Shown: positions 41,410-49,488 of the stretch, one piece after another
Position numbering within the stretch: the stretch's first letter is position 1
Layout of the letters: every line of letters starts with the position of its first letter
DNA from: Prorocentrum cordatum
Taxonomy: Eukaryota; Sar; Dinophyceae; Prorocentrales; Prorocentraceae
Direction of reading: 5' to 3'
NCBI GenBank assembly: GCA_963575745.1
Contig: CAUYUJ010019923.1
Location: 47,501-111,500 of the forward strand
DNA: 64,000 nucleotides
Notes under the pieces: model-generated
Databases searched by the model: none
What the model saw: the letters and a program-made list of their open reading frames with translations, nothing else
What the model was told of the DNA's origin: nothing
Made by a program: the position numbers and the translations under genes

Positions 41410-42310
41410 TATCTTCTGCGGTGGAGCTCCCTATGAGGCCACGAAGCACTGGGAGGGGGGGAAAGCATGCGGGCGGTCCCACTGGGGGCCCCGGTGGAGC
41501 TCCCATTGGGGCCACGAAACGCTGTACCGGGTGGGTGAAAATGCCAAATTGGGTGTGTGGGACGCATGCGGACGGTCCCGCAGGGAGCTTCGGTGGAGCT
41601 CCCTATGGGGCCACAAAACGCTGTAGTGGGCAGGCGAAAATGCCAAATTGGGCTTCCAGAGCGCATGCGGACGGTCCCGCTGGGGGTTTCGGTGGAACTC
41701 CCTGTGGGGCCACGAAACGCGATCCTGGGTGGGCGACAGTGCCAAATTGGGCTTCCGGGAAGCACGTGGACGGTCCCACTGGGGGCTTCGGTGGAGCTCC
41801 TATGGGGCCACGAAACGCTTTACAGGATGGGTGAAATTGCCAAAATGGGCGTGTGGGGCGCATGTGGGCGGTCGCGCTGGGGGTTTTGGTGGAGTTCCCT
41901 GTGGAGCCACGAAACGCTGTACTGGGCGGGTGGAAATGCCAGTTTGCGTGTGCGGGACGCACGCGGACGGCCCCACTGGCCACGAAACGATGAGCCGGGT
42001 GTGGCGGACGCATGTGACCACCTCTACTGCGGCCTCCGATGAAGCTATCATGAGGCCACGAAGCGCTGTACTGGGTGTGGCGGACGCATGTGGCCACTCC
42101 CATTGGGGCCTTGCGTAAAGCTCCCGATGGGGCCACGAAGCTCTGTACCGGGTGTGGCGGACGCATGTGGCCACCCCCACCGGGACCCTGGGTGGGGCTC
42201 CTTATGGGGCCACGAAACGCTTTACTGGGTGTGGCGGACGCATGTGGCCACCCCCACTGGGGCCTTGGGTGGGCCCCCCTATGTGGCCACGAAACGCTGT
42301 ACTCCGTGCG
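41410..42310. repeat. Satellite array: 99-bp units then 76-bp units
   Basis: GGTGGAGCTCC landmarks at 41503, 41593, 41692, 41791 and 41890 give a 99-bp (33-codon) period from 41593 on. From 41999 a shorter form of about 76 bp (GGTGTGGCGGACGCATGTGG) repeats four times. All units contain GGGGCCACGAAACGCTGTAC. Long frames on both strands arise because 99 is divisible by 3. Confidence 0.85.
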
Positions 42311-42565
42311 GGTGCCCCCGCGGGGGGCTCGCGGGGCCCACCGGAGGGCACGACACCGTTTTGAGGCAATCGCCGGCAGGCCAAAATGTCGCACGTCGCG
42401 CGCCTGCGGCGTGGGGAGCGTGTTCGTCGTCATGGGCGCGGATTTCCAAGGATGCCCCCACGGCCTCCAGAGCACCCTCGACGAGGCCCAGAGGGCCCCA
42501 GGGGCCCCACACTGGAGCGAGAAAAGCAGGGGGCGCTTTCGGGGCCGGGGGCACCTGTCGCAACG

Positions 42566-42590
42566 TAGGGTTTAGGGTTTAGGGTTTGGG
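42566..42590 (+). repeat. Interstitial telomere-type repeat (TTTAGGG)
   Basis: TAGGG(TTTAGGG)2TTTGGG, about 3.5 units. Plant-type TTTAGGG telomeres are reported for dinoflagellates. It sits inside the window, not at an end. Confidence 0.85.
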
Positions 42591-42629
42591 GGGGAGGATC
42601 CAACGCAGTGCAAAAATCCAGACGGAGGG

Positions 42630-42750
42630 CTTTCTCAACTGTCGGCCACTCGGGGCCCTTATACCAGGCCCCCGGGGCCGGCAACAAACGGCTCGGGATG
42701 AAGACCCGGCCCTGGGGAATGGGTCGGGACTTCTGGGGGTCGGCGACGCC
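42630..42750 (-). repeat. DR1 copy 2 (reverse orientation)
   Basis: GGATGAAGACCCGGCCCTGG, GGAATGGGTCGGGACTTCTG in reverse relative to 828-985; starts about 40 bp after the telomere-type tract. Confidence 0.7.
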
Positions 42751-42900
42751 GCAACATAAATACCACGGACAAACAAATCCGTCGAGGCTCTCTGGGGGTC
42801 GTGGAGACTTCTTGGGGGTCGTGGACGTCGACTTCCGGGGGCCCCGCGTGGGAAAAATCAGGACGTCGCACGTCTGGGAGCGTCAAGGGGGTGATGGGCG

Positions 42901-43038
42901 TGTTTTCCACCACCACCACCATAAGTTGGAGGGGGAAGGAGGAGGAGGACGAGGAGGAGGAGGAGGACGGAGGAGGAGAGGAGGAGGAGGAGGAGGACCC
43001 CCTCCCCCTCCAACTTATGGTGGTGGTGGTGGAAAACA
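42901..43038. repeat. Perfect 35-bp inverted repeat around a purine loop
   Basis: 42901-42935 is the exact reverse complement of 43004-43038 (35 of 35). The arms contain CCACCACCACCACCATAAG. The 68-nt loop is almost all GGA/GAC purine repeats. Confidence 0.95.
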
Positions 43039-43239
43039 GGCCGATCAAAGGGGGGGGGGGGGGGAGCACACGCGAGCCTGGCATCGGCCGTGCGGCTCGC
43101 CGATGTGACGGAGCGGCGGTGGGCCCCCGACGGCAGCGTCCGAGCGCTCCAGGGTGGGCCACGGGGGACTCCTATCGGCGACGACTGCTGGGACGCACGG
43201 AGACATATACGTGGAAACTACAACGCGTGTTATGAGGCA

Positions 43240-43560
43240 AAATATGTACTTACATCTGGCAGTAGCCTTTGTGAGCAACCCAACTCATAAAAACAAGAAT
43301 CGATGCTACTCTGATGTTTCCTAGTCCCCGATAACATGGAGGACTTTCTCTAGTAGATTTTAGATCTTCTTCAGGTTTATTCAAATACACACGATGAAGC
43401 CATTTGTCTACAAACAAACTACACCGGGTGCGACTACTATAACGGTGCAACTTATCTGTTTATGTTATATATATATATATATGTATATATATATGTGTAT
43501 ATGAATGTCTATATATTATCCTTTTTTTCATGTTTTTTCACAAAAAAAAAAAAACACCCA
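43240..43560. other. AT-rich island with (TA)n
   Basis: Sharp fall in GC; (TA)n and TATG tract at 43465-43510 and an A12 run near 43543. No gene recognised. Confidence 0.7.
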
Positions 43561-43669
43561 CCATTGTCAACGCCCACTCCGATACGTATGCAATCCGCTT
43601 TCCCTCAAGAGGGCCACCGCAACTCTCCTCGCACGGCTGCGAGGCTCTGGAGCGGCAGAGAGACATGCT

Positions 43670-44010
43670 CGTACTGTACGTCCTCCTTTCAGGCGCGCGT
43701 CCGACCCGAACATATCGTACATCCATCCTGTAGTATCTCGTTTCCCGAGCGGCCAGAACTTGGGCGCCCGAGTTATCCGGGGTAACTCGGGTCCGAAGTT
43801 TCGCGGGTTTGGATTCCCGAAAAACGAACCCGAGTTAGCTCTGACCCGAGTTACCCCTGATGATTCGGGGCTCTGAAGAACGCGCCCGCCACGACGCACA
43901 TACTAGAAGATTTCTCGGTGCGCGCGTCGCCCCTGGGGGGGCGACGCACACACATAGTACTAGTATGTTGGGGTGACGCCGAGACTGGGCGATTGGGGCT
44001 CCGTGCGTCC
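43670..44010 (+). repeat. DR8 dispersed repeat, copy 1 (interrupted)
   Basis: GGCGCGCGTCCGACCCGAAC, CGTTTCCCGAGCGG, CGCCCGCCACGACGCA, CTAGAAGATTTCTCGGTGCG, TATGTTGGGGTG. Collinear with 48340-48570 except for the insertion at 43760-43876. Confidence 0.85.
43760..43876. mobile_element. 117-bp MITE-like insertion in DR8
   Basis: Absent from the other DR8 copy. The ends are inverted repeats sharing GGGGTAACTCGGGTC in the inner part and GCCCGAG/CGGGGC nearer the tips. Flanked by AGAAC at 43755-43759 and 43877-43881, a probable 5-bp target duplication; the empty copy has AGAA at this point. Confidence 0.75.
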
Positions 44011-44189
44011 TCTGAGCAGATCCCCCCCTAACGTGGCCCCCCGGCTTTCGGATCACAACTCGGCTCTCTGGCGGCAGTTCGGAACGATTCAGCCTGGAAA
44101 TCTCGGCGAAGGGTAGCCCTGGAAGGCATCCTGAGGCCAGGGAGACGCCGAGAAACAACGAAATCTACCAAACAACTAATACCCCAAAC
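44011..44189. other. Unassigned
   Basis: No repeat partner or gene recognised. Confidence 0.3.
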
Positions 44190-44310
44190 CCCGGGCGTCA
44201 TGATTTTTCTCACGTGGACTCCCGGAGGTCTCGAACCACTAACCGGGACCAGCTTTTCATCCTGAGTGGTTTTTGACGATCCTGGAGCCCGGTGAGTGCA
44301 TCCAGAGGCC
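44190..44310 (+). repeat. DR1 copy 3
   Basis: GGAGGTCTCGAACCACTAAC, TTTTCATCCTGAGTGGTTTT. Read on the minus strand it contains GGTTCGAGACC, an exact match to the pol III B-box consensus, absent as a perfect match from the other copies. Confidence 0.7.
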
Positions 44311-44384
44311 CACAATCGCAAAGCAGCACCCAGCCGCTGTTCTTTCACGACGCGGGGGGTCTGGAACTGTAGTTGGCACGCCCA

Positions 44385-44775
44385 GAAAGGGTACTATCGC
44401 TCCAAATCCGACAGCGGCCGGTGCTGGGCAGGCGACTGCCTGCCTCAGATGGGCAACGCCCGCGGCGACACCGACAACGAGTCCTGTTCAACATGGGCAC
44501 GGACGGCTTCTGGTTCTCGTCCCCATGGTTTCCGTACACCCACTCCGATCGTGCCGAGGCAGGGCCACGGCGACGGCCACGACGACGGCGGCCAGGTCAA
44601 GCGAGAAAGAAACTCGGGGGCCCCCCAGATTGGGTTCAAGCCGGCAGGATCGGATAATCACGCCACATCGGCGAGGTCGGCAGTGCATCGCCGACGTCGT
44701 CGCGAGAAAATCGGGCCCGACATCGCCCCGCATCGCCGATGCATCGGCGCTGCGACGCGATACTCCGACCCATCC
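44385..44775. mobile_element. MITE-5 relative and MITE-2 relic
   Basis: 44385-44550 (AGCGGCCGGTGCTGGGC, GAGTCCTGTTCAACATGG) is related to the interior of 61033-61246. 44655-44775 (CCGCATCGCCGATGCATCGG, GCGACGCGATACTCCGACCC) is a diverged MITE-2 end and interior. Confidence 0.55.
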
Positions 44776-44799
44776 CCAGAGATCTGGCGTCATCATTGT

Positions 44800-45075
44800 C
44801 TGTTTAAACTAATGTTATTATGTGTAGGATGTTCTTCTTCTGTGAGTTTCACGACTACTATTTGATGACTGCTGTTATATTCGCATTAAGGGTATTACTA
44901 ATATTCCTATGATTGGCACCATCACTCGCGTATTAATATTACTGGTGTGATTAATTTCACCAGGTTAGGTTGTATACCATAGGTTGTATGATTTATGGTT
45001 TACCAATTTAGGTTGTATACTATCTATTGTATTATGTTGTATTATATCGTCTATCTAATGATCTATCATGCTGTA
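44800..45075. other. AT-rich island
   Basis: Mostly A/T with a repeated TTAGGTTGTATAC-type phrase (near 44964, 44982 and 45009). Edges are abrupt. No coding frame longer than about 30 codons. Confidence 0.7.
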
Positions 45076-45289
45076 ATCTTATACAAGGGCCCGAGAAGTC
45101 TCGGCCCCTCCTCCCGTGGACCGGCCTTTCGCCGTTTTCTCGCGATCCTGGGACCAGCAGAGGGCCCCCGGGAGGCGGAGCATTGCGAAACACCCCCATC
45201 CCGATATTCTCAGGACGTTGCATGGCTGGGACCCCATCCACTCCGACATCTTCGATCCGGGCGTTCAAGAGGGGGGCGTCCAAGAGGGG

Positions 45290-45440
45290 TGGAGGGGGGC
45301 GCAGATCATGGGCGGCTGCATGTGCGCGGCCCAGGGGGGGTATGGGGACGTAATGAAATCAGAAGAGGCGCCATGAAATCCGCGGATATATCACGGCGCC
45401 CGACTATGAGATTGATCATCACCCCCTTCTGCGCCGCCTC
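45290..45440 (+). repeat. DR5 copy 2
   Basis: GCGCGGCCCAGGGGGGGTA, GGGACGTAATGAAATCAGAA, GGCGCCATGAAATC. 45088-45225 upstream is a diverged DR1-like segment. Confidence 0.75.
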
Positions 45441-45464
45441 TGCATCTAGGAGGCCCAGAACCCA

Positions 45465-45610
45465 GACAACCGACGTCATGAGTTGTTCATAACGTCGACG
45501 ACCCCCAAAGATCTCGACCCATTCCCTGTGACCGATTTTTCATCCCGAGTTGTTTTGGACGGTCCCGAGGGCCGGTATAAGTCCCCCCAGAAGCCGAAAA
45601 TGTAGCAAAA
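45465..45610 (+). repeat. DR1 copy 4
   Basis: CGACCCATTCCCTGTGACCG, TTTTTCATCCCGAG, GGACGGTCCCGAGGGCCGG, CAGAAGCCGAAAATG. Confidence 0.75.
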
Positions 45611-45700
45611 ACACCGCCCCCCTGTGACTTGTTTCTTCACTCGAGGGGGTCTGGGAATACCGGAACGGCAGCCAGAGCAGGCGTCTTAAGAGGCCTCCTA

Positions 45701-45932
45701 GATGGGGTCGGAATAGATCGGGTCGGAGGATCGCGCCGCATCGCCGACACATCGGCGATGCATCGGCGATGCATCGGTGATGCATCGGCGATGCGCTGGC
45801 GATACACCCACGTCGACGTGGGCGATGCATCGGCATTCAGGCGTGGAGACCGTCGGGCTCCGCATCGAACCGCATCGGCGATGCATCGTCGATGCGGCGC
45901 GATCCACCAACCCCATCTGCTCCGACCCCATC
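45701..45932. mobile_element. MITE-2 copy B
   Basis: Left end 45701-45746 and right end 45890-45932 are inverted repeats of about 43 bp (GATGGGGTCGGA, AGATCGGGTCGGAGGATCGC and complements). The interior has GATGCATCGGC units and ACCCACGTCGACGTGGG, a palindrome. Confidence 0.8.
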
Positions 45933-45936
45933 TCGG

Positions 45937-46130
45937 ACTATGTTGCTCCCATCGTACTTAGGGACCACATCCCAGGAATAAGCTCGAGCATCAAGAAAAA
46001 GTATCAAACGAGTGCCGAACGAGTACCGCCTCCCGAAGCCCGAGACAACAACCCCCCCAGGGATCGGTACATTCTTCGCGCTCGAAATTCGTTCTGGTGA
46101 TCAAGGCTAAAGTAGGCTGGACCATCATAG
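45937..46130 (+). repeat. DR7 copy 1
   Basis: Partner of 62835-63025: CATCGTACTTAGGGACCACA, GGAATAAGCTCGAGCA, CTGGTGATCAAGGCTAAAGT, GGACCATCAT. Confidence 0.75.
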
Positions 46131-46199
46131 CTCTAAGCCTCAATCTTCACTTTTGAGGAGTCTTGAAGGGACCTGGATCGCTCACTCTCGACTCTTCGT

Positions 46200-46330
46200 G
46201 GGCCTGGCGCGTCTTCTCGCGTGACCTTTTCGGGGCGCCAGGAGGGCCCCAAGACGAGACCAGAGGGTCCCAGAAGGCCTCCAAGAGGCCCCGAGAGGCC
46301 TCCCACGAGATCCCAACCAACTAGGAGGCG
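46200..46330. repeat. Short minisatellite block, opposite orientation
   Basis: GGCCTCCAAGAGGCCCCGAG-type units. Confidence 0.55.
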
Positions 46331-46442
46331 ACCCACGAGATCCCACGAGGCTTAAGAAGCAACTTCTGGGAGGTCTTCGTCGGAAATATTGAAAAGGATT
46401 AAGCCCCATTGCGGGGCTGTTGCGCCAGAGTGCGCTTCGGAC

Positions 46443-46520
46443 TTAGCGGGATTAAGCCTGATTCAGCGGGATTAAGCGGGATTCAGCGGGATTCAGCGGG
46501 ATCAAGCCGGACTTCGGGCC
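46443..46520 (+). repeat. GATTCAGCGG/GATTAAGCGG minisatellite
   Basis: About seven units of 10-11 nt. Confidence 0.85.
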
Positions 46521-46616
46521 AGGGCAAACTCAGAATCTGACCTTCCAGGAGTTGCATCCGAACGAGGCGATCCACTGACCCCGTCTGCTCCGAACCCATC
46601 TGGGAGGCCTACGGTT

Positions 46617-47002
46617 AGGTCGGGCCTGTCTCCCTACAGGGGGATTTTCGACGAACAAAAAAAAAAGACCCCAAACATACCCCCCAAAAGGTCAAAAAAT
46701 GCTACAAAAATCGTTCCCCGGACTATGTTTGGAATATGTTGAGACTCTGTTTGGGGGTACTGCAGGTCCGTGCCATGTCGACCCTGGCGTTGGTTCCTGA
46801 CACCGCGCTGGATCGTTCAACCTTGAACGATCGGCCGTCTCCGCAACGTCCGATCGTTCAACATCGACCAATTCTGGGCCGCCGTCGGCGTTCAACCTTG
46901 AACGTCGGCGGCGGGGTCGCCGCCGGTCGACACGACGCGAACCTACCGTATTTTGTTATCTTTCGTCGAATATCCCCCTGTAGGGGGGAGGACACGCCCG
47001 AC
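46617..47002. mobile_element. MITE-1 copy with interior insertion
   Basis: The left end (AGGTCGGGCCTGTCTCCCTA, CAGGGGGATTTTCGACGAA) and right end (TTTCGTCGAATATCCCCCTG, TAGGGGGGAGGACACGCCCG) match the element at 63665-63851. The element is about 200 bp longer because of an interior segment (46770-46940) with palindromes CGTTCAACCTTGAACG; that segment resembles 60465-60535. Confidence 0.75.
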
Positions 47003-47309
47003 ATGAGCCTGCGGAGTCGGGCGGCCCGTCCTTCTCCGCCATCGGCCGCCCCCGCGCCCTCCGCGGGCCGCCCCCGCGCCCTCCGCGGGGCGCCGCGGCG
47101 GCGCTCCGCGGGCGAGGCCGGGGCCGCCGGGGCTCGCGGAGGGCGCCCGAGGCGACCGCCCGAGGCGCCCGCCCGAGGCGCGCGCGCGCGAGGCGCGCGC
47201 GCGCGGATGCTCACACGAAGCCAGGACGAGGGCAAGATCGGGGATGAGAGCCCAGACCCCCCCGCGCGGTGAGGGAAGTCACGACGCGGGTGTGTTTTTG
47301 TGATTTTCA
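47003..47309. other. Extremely GC-rich stretch
   Basis: GCGCCCGAGGCGACCGCCCG-type short repeats at 47130-47205. No gene recognised. Confidence 0.5.
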
Positions 47310-47430
47310 GCCTCTGGGTGCCCTCATACCGGCCCTTGGGGCCGCCAAAAAACGACCCAGGACGAGAAACCGGTCACGAGGAAGGGGTCCGGACCTCTGG
47401 GGGTCGACGTTGCAAAGATCATGACGTCGG
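47310..47430 (-). repeat. DR1 copy 5 (reverse orientation)
   Basis: CATACCGGCCCTTGGGGCCG, GACCTCTGGGGGTCGACG, AAGATCATGACGTCGG. Confidence 0.65.
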
Positions 47431-47544
47431 GGGTCTAGGAAATCGGGAATCTCTGAGATCTGGCGGCTCTGGAGGATGTCCCGGGCGCCGCGGCCTTCTC
47501 AGAGCGCTCCGAAAAGCTCTGAGATCGGGCGCACGCTGACATGG

Positions 47545-47690
47545 ATTAGAGATACGTGGAACTGGCGCGCGGTCGCCAGATCCATGGATCGGGGAAGGCA
47601 GCTCCAAGAATTGGCGCCAGGAACGTCCGATTTGGTGGCGGAGTTCGCCGATTCCGCATGGAAACGGGACCCGTCGCTAAGTGAGCGTAT
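47545..47690 (+). repeat. DR3 copy 2
   Basis: Partner of 1361-1530; resumes at 47905-47940 after about 210 bp of extra sequence containing GGGGCGGGGGGGGCTCCGG. Confidence 0.65.
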
Positions 47691-47944
47691 TTTGCATCGG
47701 CGTTTCGACATTGGGCGGAGGAGGGGAAGGGGCGGGGGGGGCTCCGGACCTCCGCTTAGTGCGACTGTTTGGGGTGGGGCCGTGCGTCCTGTGGGGGAGA
47801 GGCTCCACCTACTCGAAACACGCGCCAAAAACAGCCAGGATCCACTCCATGGGGGGGAGGGGAAGGTGCGAGGGCCCGCGCCGATCGGCACAATAACGGA
47901 TAAAGAACGATCACTAATCCACGCGCCCGAATACATGCTTGCGT

Positions 47945-48100
47945 TCCCAAAGATCCGACGCCGTGATTTTGCCAATACGCGGTTCCCCAAAGGCGCGACC
48001 CATTCCCCCGCACCGATTTTTCATCCTGAGTCGTTCTACGATGGTCCCGGGGCCCGGCGAGGGCCCCCAGAGGCCGAGAATTGAGAGACACCTCCGTCCT
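47945..48100 (+). repeat. DR1 copy 6
   Basis: GATCCGACGCCGTGATTTTG, CCAATACGCGG, CGACCCATTCCCCCGCACCG, TTTTTCATCCTGAGTCG, GGCCCGGCGAGGGCCCCC. The closest match to 828-985. Confidence 0.85.
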
Positions 48101-48339
48101 GTCTTTTTTTGGATGAAGACGTGGGAGCTCTGGGTCTCCTCGATGGGAGCGCTCCGGAACGCTCTGGAGCGGCTTCGCTCTCGCCCTGTAGCCCCCGTCC
48201 TGCAATGCGCGGGCGCACAGGTGGCCGCGCTGCGTGCGCCTGGCTCTGAGCCCGGCGCTGCGGCGGGCGCGGCGGGCGCGGTGCCCGGAGCTCCAAGGTA
48301 TAGCCAGCCTCGGGTCTCGTCCCTGTCGCTGATGGGAAG

Positions 48340-48570
48340 CACAGGGACCTACCAATACGACATGTCCTCCTTGAAGGCGCGCGTCCGACCCGAACACATA
48401 GTAGACCCATCTTGCAGTCTGTCGTTTCCCGAGCGGTGTGGCCAGAAAGCGCCCGCCACGACGCATATGCTAGAAGATTTCTCGGTGCGCGCGTCGCCTC
48501 TGGGTGGACGACGCACATTAAGTATAAGTATGTTGGGGTGCCGCCGAGCTGAGACTGACGAGCCCCAGGG
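48340..48570 (+). repeat. DR8 copy 2 (uninterrupted)
   Basis: Serves as the empty-site reference for the insertion at 43760-43876. Confidence 0.85.
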
Positions 48571-49198
48571 CGATGACCATCGCAGGGACGCCTCGCCAGA
48601 AACCGAGAAGGATCCCGGAGATCAGCATCTAGATGAGGCGAGGCCAATCAGAGGAGTGGGGCCATGTTCTGGGCTGGTAAGAGCGACGGAAACGCCTAAG
48701 CGGAGGTCTGTCGCGGTTCCAAACCCTCCAAGATGTAGGACAGATCGAGGCGGAGGACTTCCGCCAGCCGTTGTCGGCCCGCTGAAACCGATCCCTCTGG
48801 GACTCTGGGCAATCATGAACCGACTCATGAGCATTGTTTATCCGATCCCTATCCCCAGCAGCGTGGCCTGGGCCCCACTGGCCGATTTAGCCCCCTAGAT
48901 GGGGATATAGGCCGTTCCCTTCGAGTCGCCAGGGGTCTATCCCCAGCAGGGGGGAAATTTGGTGGGGCTCTCGAAGGGGATGAATGGGGATGGGGGTCGG
49001 TTAGACGATACCGAACTCAGAATGCAGGGCAGGTCCTCGGGAAGGGGTTGGAACTTCCAGGGGCCCGCATGCCCCAAATCCAGGACAGCGGATCCCTGGG
49101 CGCCCCCGGGCACGCCAAGCCGCGGGGCGCGGGGCAGGGGGCCGCCCCGCGGCCACGCTCTGCGGCACGGGGGGCCTCAAGAGGCAGCTGTTGGGAGA
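48571..49198. other. Unassigned
   Basis: Contains CCCTTCGAG near 48916 and CTCGAAGGGGATGAATGGGG near 48973 in opposite orientation. No gene recognised. Confidence 0.35.
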
Positions 49199-49335
49199 CC
49201 TGCTGACCACCTCCTCCTCCCTCCTCCCTCCTCCCTCCTCTTCCTCCTTCTCCTCCTCCTCCTCCCCCCCCTCCTCCTCCTCCTCCTCGTCCTCCTCCTC
49301 CTCTTTCTCGTCCTCCTCCTCGTCCTATTCCTCCT
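49199..49335 (+). repeat. CCT tract, left part of the interrupted target
   Basis: TCC/CCT triplets ending in GTCCTATTCCTCCT; resumes at 55044 on the other side of the retrotransposon. Confidence 0.9.
49322..49335. repeat. Target-site duplication (14 bp), 3' side
   Basis: GTCCTATTCCTCCT, identical to 55044-55057. Confidence 0.85.
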
Positions 49336-49428
49336 GCGCACGTGCTGAGGGGCGAAAGGGGGGAGAGGTCCTTCCGTCCTCGGGAAAAAAACGGGGAGGG
49401 GGGCCCTTCGGAGAGGACCTTTTTGTCA

Positions 49429-49459
49429 CCCTGGCAGGAAGGCCGAAGACCTGCCAGGG
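49429..49459 (-). terminator. 3' UTR hairpin of the retrotransposon
   Basis: CCCTGGCAGG (49429-49438) pairs perfectly with CCTGCCAGGG (49450-49459) across an 11-nt loop, 30 nt past the ORF2 stop. In tail-less LINEs the reverse transcriptase often recognises a 3' stem-loop; that role is inferred here. Confidence 0.6.
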
Positions 49460-49488
49460 GCCAGCGACGGGGCCCCCCTCACCCAAAA

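Noticed and set aside
41603-42475. 290-codon minus-strand and overlapping plus-strand frames
   Set aside because: Produced by a 99-bp satellite whose period is a multiple of three; frames are open on both strands at once.
43465-43510. Promoter TATA box
   Set aside because: It is a (TA)n simple repeat in an AT-rich island with no adjacent gene; core dinoflagellates are thought not to rely on canonical TATA boxes.
44227-44237. tRNA gene
   Set aside because: A B-box match alone; the flanking bases do not form a T-arm stem and no cloverleaf is visible.
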